Positions 19,064 to 29,882 of a DNA stretch of 64,000 nucleotides are shown here, one piece after another. Location: positions 1 to 64,000 of the forward strand of contig NZ_JANUCR010000005.1 of the NCBI RefSeq assembly GCF_024807655.1. The letters are read 5' to 3'. The first letter of the stretch is position 1; the number at the start of each line of letters is the position of its first letter. The notes beneath the pieces were generated by a model. The model saw nothing but the letters and a program-made list of their open reading frames with translations, was not told the origin of the DNA and did not search any database. A program made the translations under genes and the position numbers. The stretch comes from Methanococcus voltae. Its GTDB lineage: Archaea; AGJL01; Methanococci; Methanococcales; Methanococcaceae.

Positions 19064-20344
19064 TTATCTTTTACCCAATTCCTCAACCATTAGCAAAGCA
19101 CAGTAATCCCCACAAACACTGCAAGCTTTTTCTTCTTTTGAAGGTATTTCTTCCCTCATTTCTCGGGGTTTTTCAGAATTTAAAGACAGCTCGAACTGTT
19201 TTTCCCAGTCGTGCTCTTTTCTTGCTTTTGCCATTTCTTTTTCTTTTTCCCAAGCTATTTGACTACCTTTTGCCACGTCTGCAGCCTGAGCAGCTATCTT
19301 AGAAGCAAGTAATCCATCGATTACATCTTCTTCTTTCATCAATCTAACGTGTTCCGCGGGCGTAACATAACATAAGAAATTTGCACCACTATATGCTGCA
19401 AGTGTTCCACCTATTGCAGAGGTAATATGGTCATAACCCATTGCCAAATCAGTTACTAAAGGGCCTAAAACGTAGAATGGTGCATTTTTACATACTGTTT
19501 TTTGTATCTTCATATTTGCAGATATATTATTGTATGGCACGTGTCCAGGACCTTCAACCATTACCTGAACTCCTGCATTTCTACATCTATCAACTAATTC
19601 GCCCAATGTGATTAATTCCTGAATTTGAGGTCTATCAGTGTTGTCCACTAAACACCCTGGTCTCATACCATCCCCTAAACTTAATGTCACATCGTGTTCT
19701 TTTAAAATCTCTAAAAGATAGTCAAACTGTTGATAAAGAGGATTCTCTTTATTATGATACATAACATACGCAGTTAGGAAAGCTCCTCCCCTACTTACTA
19801 CACCCATAACTCTTTCGTCATTTTTAAGGGCTTGTACACTTTGTTTTGTAATTCCACAATGTAGGGTCATAAAATCAACGCCTTCCTTAGCTTGTCTTTC
19901 TATGACGTTAAATATTAAATCTTCGTCCATATCTACAACTTTTCCGTATTTACTTTTAGCATCTGCACCAACTTCATAAATAGGTACTGTACCGATTGGT
20001 AAATTTGTATTGGACATTATTTGTTTTCTTATTTCAGGTAAATTACCACCGGTGCTTAAATCCATTATCGCATCTGCACCGTATTTATTAGAAATAGCAA
20101 CCTTTTTTAATTCTGAATCCATATCTATGCAATCAGGAGATGTACCTAAGTTTACATTAACTTTTGTAGATAATCCTTCGCCAATTCCTACAGGTTTAGT
20201 ATCACGATTTACATTTTTAGGTATAACTACATAACCTTTAGCAATTAGTTTTCTAAGTTCGTTTACATCCATCTTTTCGTATTCTGCCACGTATTTCATT
20301 TCTTCCGTAATATTCCCTTTAATAGCTTCGGTCATTTGTGTCAT
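19064..20344 (-). CDS. thiC: Phosphomethylpyrimidine synthase ThiC
   Basis: This radical-SAM enzyme converts aminoimidazole ribotide to hydroxymethylpyrimidine phosphate for thiamine. The 426-residue protein has the ThiC barrel (MDLSTGGNL, LHCGIT, SRGGAF, LSLGDGMRPG, EGPGHVP, YVTPAEH). The C-terminal cluster motif reads CSVCGDYC, that is CX2CX3C, one residue shorter than the CX2CX4C of bacterial ThiC. GGTGAAATT precedes the ATG. I see no TPP riboswitch in the upstream spacer. No other thiamine gene is in the window. Confidence 0.96.
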   Translation of the reverse strand: MTQMTEAIKGNITEEMKYVAEYEKMDVNELRKLIAKGYVVIPKNVNRDTKPVGIGEGLSTKVNVNLGTSPDCIDMDSELKKVAISNKYGADAIMDLSTGGNLPEIRKQIMSNTNLPIGTVPIYEVGADAKSKYGKVVDMDEDLIFNVIERQAKEGVDFMTLHCGITKQSVQALKNDERVMGVVSRGGAFLTAYVMYHNKENPLYQQFDYLLEILKEHDVTLSLGDGMRPGCLVDNTDRPQIQELITLGELVDRCRNAGVQVMVEGPGHVPYNNISANMKIQKTVCKNAPFYVLGPLVTDLAMGYDHITSAIGGTLAAYSGANFLCYVTPAEHVRLMKEEDVIDGLLASKIAAQAADVAKGSQIAWEKEKEMAKARKEHDWEKQFELSLNSEKPREMREEIPSKEEKACSVCGDYCALLMVEELGKR

Positions 20345-20610
20345 AATTTCACCATTAGAATATAATATTATATTTAAAAATAGAATATATAAGATACTAT
20401 TATAAAATATATCATAGAAATTATTTTAATCATTATGATTGTATAATCTTTATTTACCAATATTAAATACTTAATATATTTAAAACAATATTATAATTTA
20501 AGAAATATATGTGTCAATTATTTTATGAATTGATTGATGACATATGAATTTAAAGACTAAAAATAAAATAAAAAAATAGAAAATAAGTTAAAATTTATAT
20601 GGTGAAAATA

Positions 20611-21576
20611 ATGTGGAATTTAGAAACAGAACGAGTTTACAATTATATATGCACTTCAAAAGCTAAAAAAGTAATATTACAAGCCCCGGAAGGTTTAAAA
20701 AGGTCCGTAGATTTAGAAATATCCAAATTACGCCAAAAATTTGAAGAAAATAATACGCCTCAGGAACAAATACCAAAAATGATAATATGGGGCGAATCTT
20801 GTTTTGGGGCTTGTGATTTATGCGATAGGGACGTTTCATTATTAAATCCTGATTTAATAGTCCATTATGGTCATGAGGAGCTTTCCTATGTTAAATCAGA
20901 AATTCCTGTGATATATGTTCATTCTTATTATAATATTGATGAAGATTTTGAAAAAAATATGGAAAAGCTTCAAAAAGAACTTAATAATCCTACAATCGTT
21001 AGTACCATACAATTTAAAAAATGTCTTGACGAATACAACCCCAATATTATATTAGGATGTAGGGCGGTAATAAATAACTGGAATAATGAAGATTCCATAT
21101 TATATGTAGGTACAGGGCGATTTCACCCCCTAATGATGGCATATAAGTTTAAAAAAACCGTTAAAATTTATAATCCGCTTTCAAGAGAAATTTCAGAAAT
21201 AACAGAATCAGAAATTAAGAAATTGATTAAAATAAGAATTGGAAAAATTACAAAATTAATGATACATCCACCTCAAAAAATAGGTATTGTTCTATCTACA
21301 AAAAAAGGACAGTGTAGAACTAAAGTATTCGACAGAATGATTGAATTATGTGAAAAAAATAACATTAAATACGTTCCAATTGTATTAAACAATATTTCAC
21401 CATCAAATTTAATATATAAAGTTGATGCGTACGTTATTTGTGCTTGTCCACGTATTGTGTTAGACGATTATACAAATTACGATAAAACCCTTATTACAGC
21501 AAGAGAATTTGAAATGTATGTAAAAGAAGATTTTGAATACGTATTTGACGAAGTAATGGAGTATGATTTTATATAA
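20611..21576 (+). CDS. dph2: Diphthamide synthase Dph2
   Basis: This non-canonical radical-SAM 4Fe-4S enzyme transfers the 3-amino-3-carboxypropyl group of SAM to the modified histidine of elongation factor 2. The three cluster cysteines appear to lie in ESCFGACDLCD (near residue 64-71), GCRAVIN and CACPRI, one in each homologous domain. 321 residues. The ATG at 20611 is chosen because GGTGAAAATA is directly upstream; an earlier in-frame ATG at 20599 overlaps that site. It is a single gene. Confidence 0.94.
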   Translation: MWNLETERVYNYICTSKAKKVILQAPEGLKRSVDLEISKLRQKFEENNTPQEQIPKMIIWGESCFGACDLCDRDVSLLNPDLIVHYGHEELSYVKSEIPVIYVHSYYNIDEDFEKNMEKLQKELNNPTIVSTIQFKKCLDEYNPNIILGCRAVINNWNNEDSILYVGTGRFHPLMMAYKFKKTVKIYNPLSREISEITESEIKKLIKIRIGKITKLMIHPPQKIGIVLSTKKGQCRTKVFDRMIELCEKNNIKYVPIVLNNISPSNLIYKVDAYVICACPRIVLDDYTNYDKTLITAREFEMYVKEDFEYVFDEVMEYDFI

Positions 21577-21642
21577 TACGTCCGCATATCTGAATAAATG
21601 TAAAAATATAAACTATAAAATATAAAATATAAAATATAATTA

Positions 21643-22272
21643 TTATTTATTTTTCTTAAATTCGTTATTATATAAATTTAATTCTTTTAAAATATTATCA
21701 AAAGATATAGAACCTTCCCTTATCAATTCTATATCATTATCTATTATTTTTACAATTGTAGAAGGCTTTTTATATTCACAATCACCGTCATCGATAATTA
21801 TATCTACACTGTTCAATATTTCTTTATCCATTTTTGATATGGAATAAGAAGAAGGTCTACCACTTACATTAGCACTTGTAGAAGTTATTGGTATTTCAGA
21901 TAACTCCAATATTATCTTTGAATCAGGTATGCGAATACCCACATAGTCCTTACAAATATAATCTGGTATAGATTCTTTTTTTGGCAATATTAATGTAATT
22001 GGACCGGGTAAAAACTTATTAATGAGTTTTTTAGCAACATTATTTACTTTCGCATATTTTTGTATATCGGACTTTTTTTGTAAACTTATAGAAAAGGGCT
22101 TCGATTCATCTCTATTTTTTATTTTATAGATTCTATCAACCACATTTTTATCCAGTGCATAACCACAGATTCCGTATATGGTATCAGTAGGACATAATGC
22201 AATTTCGCCATTTTTTAGGTACTTTTTGGCATCATTTAGTGTTATTTCTACCCCTTTTCGAATAATTTTCAT
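21643..22272 (-). CDS. L-threonylcarbamoyladenylate synthase (Sua5/YrdC family)
   Basis: It makes threonylcarbamoyl-AMP from threonine, bicarbonate and ATP, the donor for t6A37 in tRNAs. The 209-residue protein has the YrdC fold with CPTDTIYGICG (27-37), PFSISL, PGPITLILPKK, VGIRIPDS and SANVSGRPS. The C-terminal Sua5 domain is absent, so it is the short TsaC-like form. GGGGTATT precedes the ATG. Spacing to the upstream phosphorylase gene on the same strand is 56 bases, so the two may be co-transcribed. Confidence 0.93.
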   Translation of the reverse strand: MKIIRKGVEITLNDAKKYLKNGEIALCPTDTIYGICGYALDKNVVDRIYKIKNRDESKPFSISLQKKSDIQKYAKVNNVAKKLINKFLPGPITLILPKKESIPDYICKDYVGIRIPDSKIILELSEIPITSTSANVSGRPSSYSISKMDKEILNSVDIIIDDGDCEYKKPSTIVKIIDNDIELIREGSISFDNILKELNLYNNEFKKNK

Positions 22273-22328
22273 AATACCCCAGCTTATATATTCACTATAT
22301 TATTTTTAAATTTGATAATATTTAATAA

Positions 22329-23090
22329 TTAAATAAATGCACTTTTCATTGCATCTTTACATCCACAAGTTCTTTCTTCAAATTTGTAATTTATGAAATC
22401 ATCAACTACATTTAGTATTTTGCTTTCCATCGATTTAACAGTGTCTAAAACTTCATCTACAGTTAAATCACTGTCTTTAATGCCCGAACAGTAGTTTGAA
22501 ATATTGCAAAGTGAACAATAGCACATTTCTAACTCTTTAGCTAATGAAACCTCGGGATAAGCAGTCATTCCTACAACATGACCCCAATTTTTATACATAT
22601 TTATCTCAGCGATTGTCTCAAATCTTGGACCTTCAGTACATATGTACGTGCCTTCATTGTAGGAATATTGTCTTTTATCAAGTATTTCTTTTAAAATACC
22701 TCTTAAATCACTACAAAAGGGTTCTAACATATTTACGTGAGCTACTTTTCCATCTTCGCCGTCATAATACGTACTTTTTCTCACTTTAGTGAATTCAATA
22801 AAATCATCTGCAATCAAGAAAGAAGAAGGTTCTATTTCAACTTTTAAAGAACCTACTGCATTTAATGATAAAATTCGTTCCACACCCAACTTTTTTAAGG
22901 TATAAATATTTGCAAGATAATTAATTTTATGTGGGGGAGTACTATGGCTTAAACCATGCCTACCAAGTAATACGACATCTTTATTTTCATCAATCAATAC
23001 TTTTGAAGCCCCATATTTAGTTTCCACTATTTTTTCTTCACCATTTTTTAAAAGACCAGCTAAACCAGTTCCACCGATAATTCCTATCAT
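22329..23090 (-). CDS. Methylthio-nucleoside phosphorylase (MTAP/MTIP type)
   Basis: The enzyme is a 253-residue purine nucleoside phosphorylase of the methylthioadenosine phosphorylase branch. It has a phosphate loop GIIGGTGLAG (3-12), GRHGLSHSTPPHKINY, LNAVGSLK, CTEGPRFETIAEI and GMTAYPEVSLAKEL. The related M. jannaschii enzyme prefers S-methyl-5'-thioinosine, produced by deamination of methylthioadenosine. That substrate is likely here, but the specificity residues cannot be judged by eye. It is cysteine-rich near the C-terminus (CYCSLCNISNYC, CGC). The start is the ATG at 23090. Confidence 0.88.
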   Translation of the reverse strand: MIGIIGGTGLAGLLKNGEEKIVETKYGASKVLIDENKDVVLLGRHGLSHSTPPHKINYLANIYTLKKLGVERILSLNAVGSLKVEIEPSSFLIADDFIEFTKVRKSTYYDGEDGKVAHVNMLEPFCSDLRGILKEILDKRQYSYNEGTYICTEGPRFETIAEINMYKNWGHVVGMTAYPEVSLAKELEMCYCSLCNISNYCSGIKDSDLTVDEVLDTVKSMESKILNVVDDFINYKFEERTCGCKDAMKSAFI

Positions 23091-23381
23091 AAAAACACCA
23101 TTAAATAGTTGATAATTTAAATATTTAATATTTATTCTACTTTTTTAAGTCAAATTGATTAATCAATACTCAATATTATATCAAAGTCATATCAAATCGA
23201 TATGTATATTATTAATGTATTATTATGTATATTAAAATATAATAAAAGTATATATATTTACGTAATTAAGAATGTTATCCGATTAATAAACGTATAATTT
23301 TAAAATAAGTATAAAAACTAATTATCTAAAGTATAAAAATTATTTATTGATATTTTAAAATATCATTGTATGGCGAATAAA

Positions 23382-23771
23382 ATGAAATTTTACGGTAAAG
23401 TTATCAGTGGAAAAGGAAAAGGGAAATATTTTGTAGGCATAGAACCCTATAAACTGGCTTTTGAGAAAAATTTAGGATATACCCCCTATTTGGGAACTCT
23501 AAATATAAAAACAGGTCGTGATTTTTGGACCCATGTTGAAGATTACAAAGTTATAGAAGATTTTGAATACAATAATAAAAAATTTTATGGGGTAAAATAT
23601 GTACCCATAGTAATAAAAAACCGTTTTGGTATCTCGATTAAAGGTTCAATAGTTGCTCCAAAAAAAACAGTTCATTCAAAATCTGTTTTAGAGATTATAT
23701 CTTCATTAAATCTTAGAAAATATTTAAAATTAAAAAATAACGATATTATAACTGTAGAATTGGATATTTAA
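23382..23771 (+). CDS. ribK: CTP-dependent riboflavin kinase (archaeal)
   Basis: It phosphorylates riboflavin to FMN with CTP rather than ATP, which is specific to archaea. The 129-residue protein matches the RibK barrel: GKVISGKGKGKYF near the N-terminus, LGYTPYLGTLNI, and a C-terminal LRKYLKLKNNDIITVEL. The ATG at 23382 is preceded by GGCGAATAA, a one-base variant of the GGTGAATAA site seen before rpoF; the upstream in-frame ATG at 23370 overlaps it. It is followed by ribB and ribC on the same strand. Confidence 0.93.
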   Translation: MKFYGKVISGKGKGKYFVGIEPYKLAFEKNLGYTPYLGTLNIKTGRDFWTHVEDYKVIEDFEYNNKKFYGVKYVPIVIKNRFGISIKGSIVAPKKTVHSKSVLEIISSLNLRKYLKLKNNDIITVELDI

Positions 23772-23924
23772 TATATCTTCCAATAATGTAATCAACAATA
23801 TCATATCCTGTAAATGAAATAACAAATTAGATATAATAAAACAAAAATATTATCACATCGCAAATATAAGAAATTTATAATTAAATAATTAATAGATAAC
23901 TAAAAATAAAAATATGGTGTTATT

Positions 23925-24623
23925 ATGGAAGAATATGGAAACGTTAAAAAAGCTATTGAAGCACTTAAAAAAGGAGAAATCGTATTAATTTACGATGACG
24001 ATAAAAGAGAAGCTGAAACCGATATGGTTATTGCATCTGAATTTATAACACCTGAAACCATTAGGACATTTAGAAAAAATGCAGGTGGTTTGATATGTAC
24101 TTGCATAATGCCAGAAGATTGCGATAAATTAGGAATTCCTTTTATGGTTGATATATTAGGATTAGCTTCTGAAAAATACCCTGTTTTAAACAAATTATAC
24201 CCTGATGATATACCATACGATGAAAAATCATCATTTTCAATAACTGTAAATCATAGGAAAACATTTACTGGAATCCCAGACAATGATAGGTCCTATACTG
24301 TTGAAAAATTAGCTAATATGTGCAAAGAAAACAGATTTGAAGAATTTGGTTCTGAATTTAGAAGCCCTGGACACGTTCACTTACTAAGAGGTACCGAGGG
24401 ATTAGTACAAAGAAGACAAGGTCATACTGAAATATCATTGGCACTTTCAAAAATTGCTGGAACATATCCTATGACAACCATTTGTGAAATGATGGGTGAC
24501 AATGGGGGCGCTTTAAGCAAAGAATTAACTGCAAAATACGCTGAAGAAAATAAACTCGTTAATGTAGCAGGTGCTGATATTATAAACTATTATTTAAATG
24601 TTTTTTGTAAAAAAGAAGAATAA
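23925..24623 (+). CDS. ribB: 3,4-dihydroxy-2-butanone 4-phosphate synthase
   Basis: It converts ribulose 5-phosphate to the four-carbon unit of riboflavin. The 232-residue stand-alone protein shows [18 protein letters not shown] (acidic metal loop), [22 protein letters not shown] and [10 protein letters not shown]. The GTP cyclohydrolase II fusion common in bacteria is absent, as in methanogens. GGTGTTATT precedes the ATG. It is the middle gene of the riboflavin group. Confidence 0.97.
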   Translation: MEEYGNVKKAIEALKKGEIVLIYDDDKREAETDMVIASEFITPETIRTFRKNAGGLICTCIMPEDCDKLGIPFMVDILGLASEKYPVLNKLYPDDIPYDEKSSFSITVNHRKTFTGIPDNDRSYTVEKLANMCKENRFEEFGSEFRSPGHVHLLRGTEGLVQRRQGHTEISLALSKIAGTYPMTTICEMMGDNGGALSKELTAKYAEENKLVNVAGADIINYYLNVFCKKEE

Positions 24624-24680
24624 TATAAAAATAAAATAATAATAATAATATAATATAACAAAAGAATAAATTACAAATAA

Positions 24681-25214
<534 letters not shown>

Positions 25215-25625
25215 TTATTTTAAAAAATAGATTTTTTGATAAATTTATTTTAAAATAATACTTCAAATAATAATTACTAAACATACGAATATTTAATAAT
25301 ATAAATATAAATATTTTTTTTAACATATATTATTTTAGTAAATGATTAATTTATTATTTAAGGTTATTATTTCAAAATAGGGCCTAAACTTTGTAAATTT
25401 GTATTTAATAATATATTATGGTTATCAATTCTAATTTAAACGATAATTATATATTTGTGAAACATCTTATAGTAAATGATTAAAATATTTACTATGCTAT
25501 TGGAATATTAAAATATAAGTTATAACTTATAACCAAAAACTATATATAGAACTTCAAATGATTAATATAGTTATAATACGTATATCATTATTAAACTAAA
25601 ACTTTTAAAGTATGAGGTGATATCT
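25215..25625. other. Intergenic upstream of cdc48
   Basis: 411 bases. It holds the end of the riboflavin group and the cdc48 promoter: an 18-base palindrome (25514-25531) and a TATA-like TATATATA at 25541-25548, about 78 bases before the start codon. No gene is seen. Confidence 0.5.
25514..25531. promoter_or_regulatory. Perfect 18-base palindrome before cdc48
   Basis: TATAAGTTATAACTTATA reads the same on both strands. It lies ten bases upstream of a TATA-like element, the position of many archaeal operators. With such A/T-rich arms, one or two palindromes of this length are expected by chance in a window of this composition. Confidence 0.35.
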
Positions 25626-27971
25626 ATGGTAGAACTTATCGTAGAGGAAGCATATCAAAGCGATGTAGGGAAAAGTACCGTAAGAATAGACCCTGTAACT
25701 ATGCAAAAACTTTCATTAGAACCTGGCGATGTAATCCAGATTGAAGGGAAAGAAACGACATATGCTACAGTTCTTAGAGGATATCTTGACGACCAAAATA
25801 CTAAAACAATTAGAATGGATGGTTTACTTAGACAAGTTACTAAAGCAGGAATTGGGGATAAAGTAACCATTGAAAAAGTACAGGCCAAAGAAGCTAAAAA
25901 AATAGTTTTGGCACCATCAAGACCTGTAAGATTCAATGCGGGATTTGAAGATTACGTAAAAAGTAGATTGGATAAACAAGTTGTTGGAAAAGGCTCAAAC
26001 GTGCTTGTAGCAGTATTGGGAACTGCTTTCCAATTTGTAGTGGTAAACACATCACCTAAATCACCTGTAATAGTAGGACCAGCTACCACTGTTGAATTAA
26101 AAACAGAACCTGCGGGAGAAATTAAAGAAACTAAAGTACCAAGTGTTTCTTATGAAGATATAGGTGGATTAAGGGAAGAAGTAAAAAAAATTAGGGAAAT
26201 GGTAGAATTACCAATGAGACATCCTGAATTATTCGATAGGTTAGGTATTGAACCTCCTAAAGGTGTTTTACTTGCAGGACCTCCGGGAACTGGTAAAACT
26301 TTACTTGCAAAAGCTGTTGCAAATGAATCTGGTGCTAATTACTATACGATAAACGGCCCAGAAATTATGAGTAAATACGTTGGGGAAACCGAAGAAAACT
26401 TAAGAAAAATATTCGAAGAAGCAGAAGAAAATGCTCCGTCAGTGATATTTATTGATGAAATTGACGCTGTAGCTCCAAAAAGAGATGAAGTAACTGGAGA
26501 AGTTGAAAGAAGAATGGTTGCTCAGTTATTAACTTTATTAGATGGTCTTGAAAATAGAGGGCAAGTAGTTATATTAGCGGCTACAAACAGACCTGACTCA
26601 ATAGATATTGCATTAAGAAGACCTGGACGATTAGATAGGGAACTTACAATTGGAATACCTGACAGAAATGCCAGAAGGGAAATTTTAGATATACATACAA
26701 GAAGTATGCCACTTGAGGCAGATTATGATGAATTAAGCTTAAAAGATGGAATAAGTTATTTATCAAGTAGCAAAAGAAAAGATATTGATGCAAGAGACAA
26801 ATCTAAAACATTGCAAGAAATTTTAATTTCAACACGCGACCCTAATTTAGTGGTTGAAAAAGCTAAAGAATTAGGTATTATTGATAAATTAGATGTTGCA
26901 ATAGTTAAATCATTCGTAAGAGAACTTGCAGATAAAACCCACGGTTTTGCAGGTGCTGATTTATCCGTTTTATGTAAAGAAGCTGCTATGAAATCATTGA
27001 GAAAATTACTTGACAATAAAAAGATTGACCTTGACGAAGAAATACCTAAAGAAGTATTGGAAACTCTTAAAGTCACAAAAACTGATTTCTATGATGCTTT
27101 AAAAGAGGTTGAACCATCTACGCTTAGAGAGGTATTAGTGGACGTTCCAGACATTAAATGGGTAGATATAGGTGGATTAGAAGACGTCAAACAGGAATTA
27201 ATTGAAGCAGTAGAATGGCCTTTAAAATACCCTGATAAATTTACAAAGATGGGAATTAGACCGCCTAAAGGTATATTACTCTATGGTGCACCAGGAACTG
27301 GTAAAACTTTACTTGCAAAAGCTGTTGCAAATGAAAGTGAAGCTAACTTTATTAGTGTAAAAGGACCTGAAATATTCAGTAAATGGGTAGGAGATAGTGA
27401 AAAAGCTATTAGAGAAATCTTTAAAAAAGCAAGACAAGCATCACCTACAGTTATATTCTTTGATGAGATTGATTCGATTGCACCGGTTCGAGGTATGAGC
27501 TTTGGTAATGATGCAGCTGAAAAAGTGGTAAACCAATTATTAACGGAATTAGATGGTTTAGAAGAACCTAAAGATTTAGTGATTATTGCAGCTACAAACA
27601 GACCTAAACTAATCGACCCTGCATTATTAAGACCAGGTAGAATCGATAGAATGGTTTTAGTACCTGCCCCTGATAAAGATACAAGATTAAAGATATTTAA
27701 AGTACATACTGCAAATATGCCACTCCTTAACAATGAGGAAGAAGAAAAAAACAATTTATTAATGGAATTGGCCGAAAAAACAGAAGGATATTCCGGTGCA
27801 GATATTGCAGGAGTATGTAGGGAAGCAGCAATGATTACTTTGCGAGAAAATCTTGAAGCTCAGATAATACCAAAAGAATCATTCATAAAAGCGATGAAAA
27901 AGGTTAAACCTTCAATTACCAAAGAAGATGAAGAAGAAAACAGGAAATTAGTTGAAGAATTTAATAGTTAA
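25626..27971 (+). CDS. cdc48: CDC48/VCP-type AAA+ ATPase
   Basis: This hexameric unfoldase delivers proteins to the proteasome. The 781-residue protein has an N-terminal double-psi barrel/CDC48_2 domain (1-175). D1 has Walker A GPPGTGKT (218-225) and Walker [11 protein letters not shown]2 has Walker A GAPGTGKT (554-561), Walker [11 protein letters not shown] and arginine fingers in RPGR. About 60 extra residues (roughly 367-432, starting YLSSSKRKD) interrupt the helical lid of D1. They have no intein splice motifs. The ATG at 25626 follows GAGGTGATATCT; a GTG at 25617 is inside that site. Confidence 0.97.
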   Translation: MVELIVEEAYQSDVGKSTVRIDPVTMQKLSLEPGDVIQIEGKETTYATVLRGYLDDQNTKTIRMDGLLRQVTKAGIGDKVTIEKVQAKEAKKIVLAPSRPVRFNAGFEDYVKSRLDKQVVGKGSNVLVAVLGTAFQFVVVNTSPKSPVIVGPATTVELKTEPAGEIKETKVPSVSYEDIGGLREEVKKIREMVELPMRHPELFDRLGIEPPKGVLLAGPPGTGKTLLAKAVANESGANYYTINGPEIMSKYVGETEENLRKIFEEAEENAPSVIFIDEIDAVAPKRDEVTGEVERRMVAQLLTLLDGLENRGQVVILAATNRPDSIDIALRRPGRLDRELTIGIPDRNARREILDIHTRSMPLEADYDELSLKDGISYLSSSKRKDIDARDKSKTLQEILISTRDPNLVVEKAKELGIIDKLDVAIVKSFVRELADKTHGFAGADLSVLCKEAAMKSLRKLLDNKKIDLDEEIPKEVLETLKVTKTDFYDALKEVEPSTLREVLVDVPDIKWVDIGGLEDVKQELIEAVEWPLKYPDKFTKMGIRPPKGILLYGAPGTGKTLLAKAVANESEANFISVKGPEIFSKWVGDSEKAIREIFKKARQASPTVIFFDEIDSIAPVRGMSFGNDAAEKVVNQLLTELDGLEEPKDLVIIAATNRPKLIDPALLRPGRIDRMVLVPAPDKDTRLKIFKVHTANMPLLNNEEEEKNNLLMELAEKTEGYSGADIAGVCREAAMITLRENLEAQIIPKESFIKAMKKVKPSITKEDEEENRKLVEEFNS

Positions 27972-28095
27972 GGACTAAAAATAATATCAGTAAGAAATTT
28001 AAAAATAAAAATAAAAATAAATATACTCCTTTTTCATTTTTTTAAATTTTTAAAAAGATTTAGTAAATAAAAAAATAAGTCATTTTTATATTAAA

Positions 28096-28120
28096 TATAT
28101 TATATTATATTATATTATAT
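28096..28120. repeat. Tandem TATAT, 5-bp unit x5
   Basis: Five TATAT units in a row overlap the trm1 stop codon (28115-28117, minus strand) and extend into its 3' spacer. It lies between the convergent cdc48 and trm1 genes. Confidence 0.75.
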
Positions 28121-29245
28121 TGAACTATTTTCAGAAATTGAAACAATTATATCGGACAATTTCGCATCTGATTTTAAAGCATATGGTGTATAATGTACCC
28201 TTGAAACTTTAAAGCCTTTGTCAGTTAAATCCTGAATTATTACGTCCATTGGTGGCACTAATTTTTTAATAAAACTACATATTTCATGAATATTATAACT
28301 TCCTACCATCTCAAATTCAGACTCTTTTTTTAAAGTATTTAATATTTCAACTGCCCTATGTGAATAATTTCTATCTTTAGCAATTTTATATGTATTTTTA
28401 ACTAAATCATAGTCATTTAGTTTACCTAAATAAAAAGGACCGCCAAATCCTCTCTCAAATCCATCAAAGTAATTTTTAACAGTGATGTCTTCATATTGGC
28501 GTTTAACATAACCAAGATTTTCCATTGCCTTTTCAGCTTTTCCAGCACCACGTTCTGTAATCATAAAAGTCCTTACATAATGGTCAGTACAATGTGAAAA
28601 AAGGGGTCTTAATCCAATATCATACTTCGCAGCATTTAAAATTGCACTTGCAATCAATATCCTTACTGCATACTCTTTATCGCCACGAATAGGAACTGAA
28701 TTATAACGTCTTATACATGATTTGTGATAAGCTCCACAAAGTACTGCAGTATCGGTAGCCGTCATACATACTATTCCACCTTTTGTTAACGTCGACCTAA
28801 TTCCGCTATCCATATAGGGGGCTGGCGAACCAAAAGGATCCAAATCACTTACGTTAAACTCCCGATAATTTTCAGACAATAATATGTTTGCATCTTTATG
28901 ATGAACTGATAACTTAACATTATCGTTGAACTCATTTATTTTTATATTTTCGTGAATTGCACGTATCGCATTTGGGTTAATATCACCTATAGAAATATCC
29001 AAAATACCTTTAAAATCAAGTTCTTTTGCATACCTTAATCCACGGGCACCACTTCCACCCAAAGCATCACAAATTTTAAACTCATCTCGCTTAAAATTGT
29101 CTAAAAAAGCCTGTATTGTAGAAATGGAAATGTCTCTATTAATTTCCATTACGGGGTTGTAAAAAACGGGGTCTTTTTTTGATAAGGTTCGCTCTTCTGA
29201 AACATTTAATTTAGTACTTCCTTCAATTATTGTTTTTTTAGCCAT
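28115..29245 (-). CDS. trm1: tRNA (guanine26-N2)-dimethyltransferase Trm1
   Basis: It methylates G26 of tRNAs with SAM. The 376-residue protein has the Trm1 order: FYNPVMEINRDISI near the N-terminus, the SAM site DALGGSGARGLRYAKEL, the catalytic-region motif DLDPFGSPAPYMDS, and the C-terminal domain beginning around PLFSHCTDHYVRTF. The ATG at 29245 is chosen because GGTGTT lies at the usual spacing; an adjacent ATG at 29248 is equally open and earlier in-frame codons lack a site. Confidence 0.95.
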   Translation of the reverse strand: MAKKTIIEGSTKLNVSEERTLSKKDPVFYNPVMEINRDISISTIQAFLDNFKRDEFKICDALGGSGARGLRYAKELDFKGILDISIGDINPNAIRAIHENIKINEFNDNVKLSVHHKDANILLSENYREFNVSDLDPFGSPAPYMDSGIRSTLTKGGIVCMTATDTAVLCGAYHKSCIRRYNSVPIRGDKEYAVRILIASAILNAAKYDIGLRPLFSHCTDHYVRTFMITERGAGKAEKAMENLGYVKRQYEDITVKNYFDGFERGFGGPFYLGKLNDYDLVKNTYKIAKDRNYSHRAVEILNTLKKESEFEMVGSYNIHEICSFIKKLVPPMDVIIQDLTDKGFKVSRVHYTPYALKSDAKLSDIIVSISENSSI

Positions 29246-29882
29246 CATAACACCAGTGATAAAAAATAAATTCATTAAATTTTGATTTTTTGATTTTTTG
29301 ATTTTTAATAATATTAATACTAATCGAGTTATAAATTAGACTAACTAATATTAATAGTATGGATATATATTACATCATAGAAATAATGGGATATGTAAAT
29401 TCAAATAATATTTAGTTTTTAAAATACCGATTACTTTTAAATAACATTGTATATGTAAATAATATAATAATATGATTTTATTGTAGATTTTAATTATGCT
29501 AATTTTAAAAGTATTTTGTGTAATAATTTTAGATGTAAGTTTATTAACTAACTTTTAATAGTGTATATCATATAGTAGTTGACAACGATTAGAAAAAAAT
29601 TGAATATTAAAAATATCTATAATTTACTACTAATTAAGAAATATAGTATATATAATAGTATTTAATAATATTTTTTGTTAATATCGTATGAAACACAAAT
29701 ATATAAAGTAAAAAATACAAAATTAGTAAATATGTATATTATATGCAACATATGTGCAATTTATTAAAGATAACTCCTTTAAACTCAAGGAGTAAATTAC
29801 TCCAATTATACATAATAATAACAATTTTCAATTCCGTTTATCAATTTTTATTTTCTGAAATCTTTATTAAAAGGGTGATTGG
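29246..29882. other. Long intergenic between divergent trm1 and nrdD
   Basis: 637 bases. Near trm1 lie three GATTTTTT units (29284-29307). In the last 110 bases before nrdD lies a compound inverted repeat (29773-29803). The remainder is A+T-rich with no open frame or RNA-like segment. Confidence 0.5.
29773..29803 (+). promoter_or_regulatory. Overlapping inverted repeats before nrdD
   Basis: ACTCCTT (29773-29779) pairs with AAGGAGT (29787-29793) across a 7-base loop. GGAGTAA (29789-29795) pairs with TTACTCC (29797-29803) around one A. The central GGAGT is shared, so the two hairpins or half-site pairs exclude each other. It lies 80 bases before the nrdD start. It could be an operator with three half-sites or an RNA switch. 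Confidence 0.5.

Noticed and set aside
20345-20598. TPP riboswitch before thiC
   Set aside because: None of the conserved TPP aptamer sequence (CUGAGA, GGGGUGC-like) is present; the spacer is plain A+T-rich DNA.
26724-26924. Intein in CDC48
   Set aside because: Only about 60 residues, no N-terminal Cys/Ser block or C-terminal His-Asn, and outside the usual P-loop insertion point.
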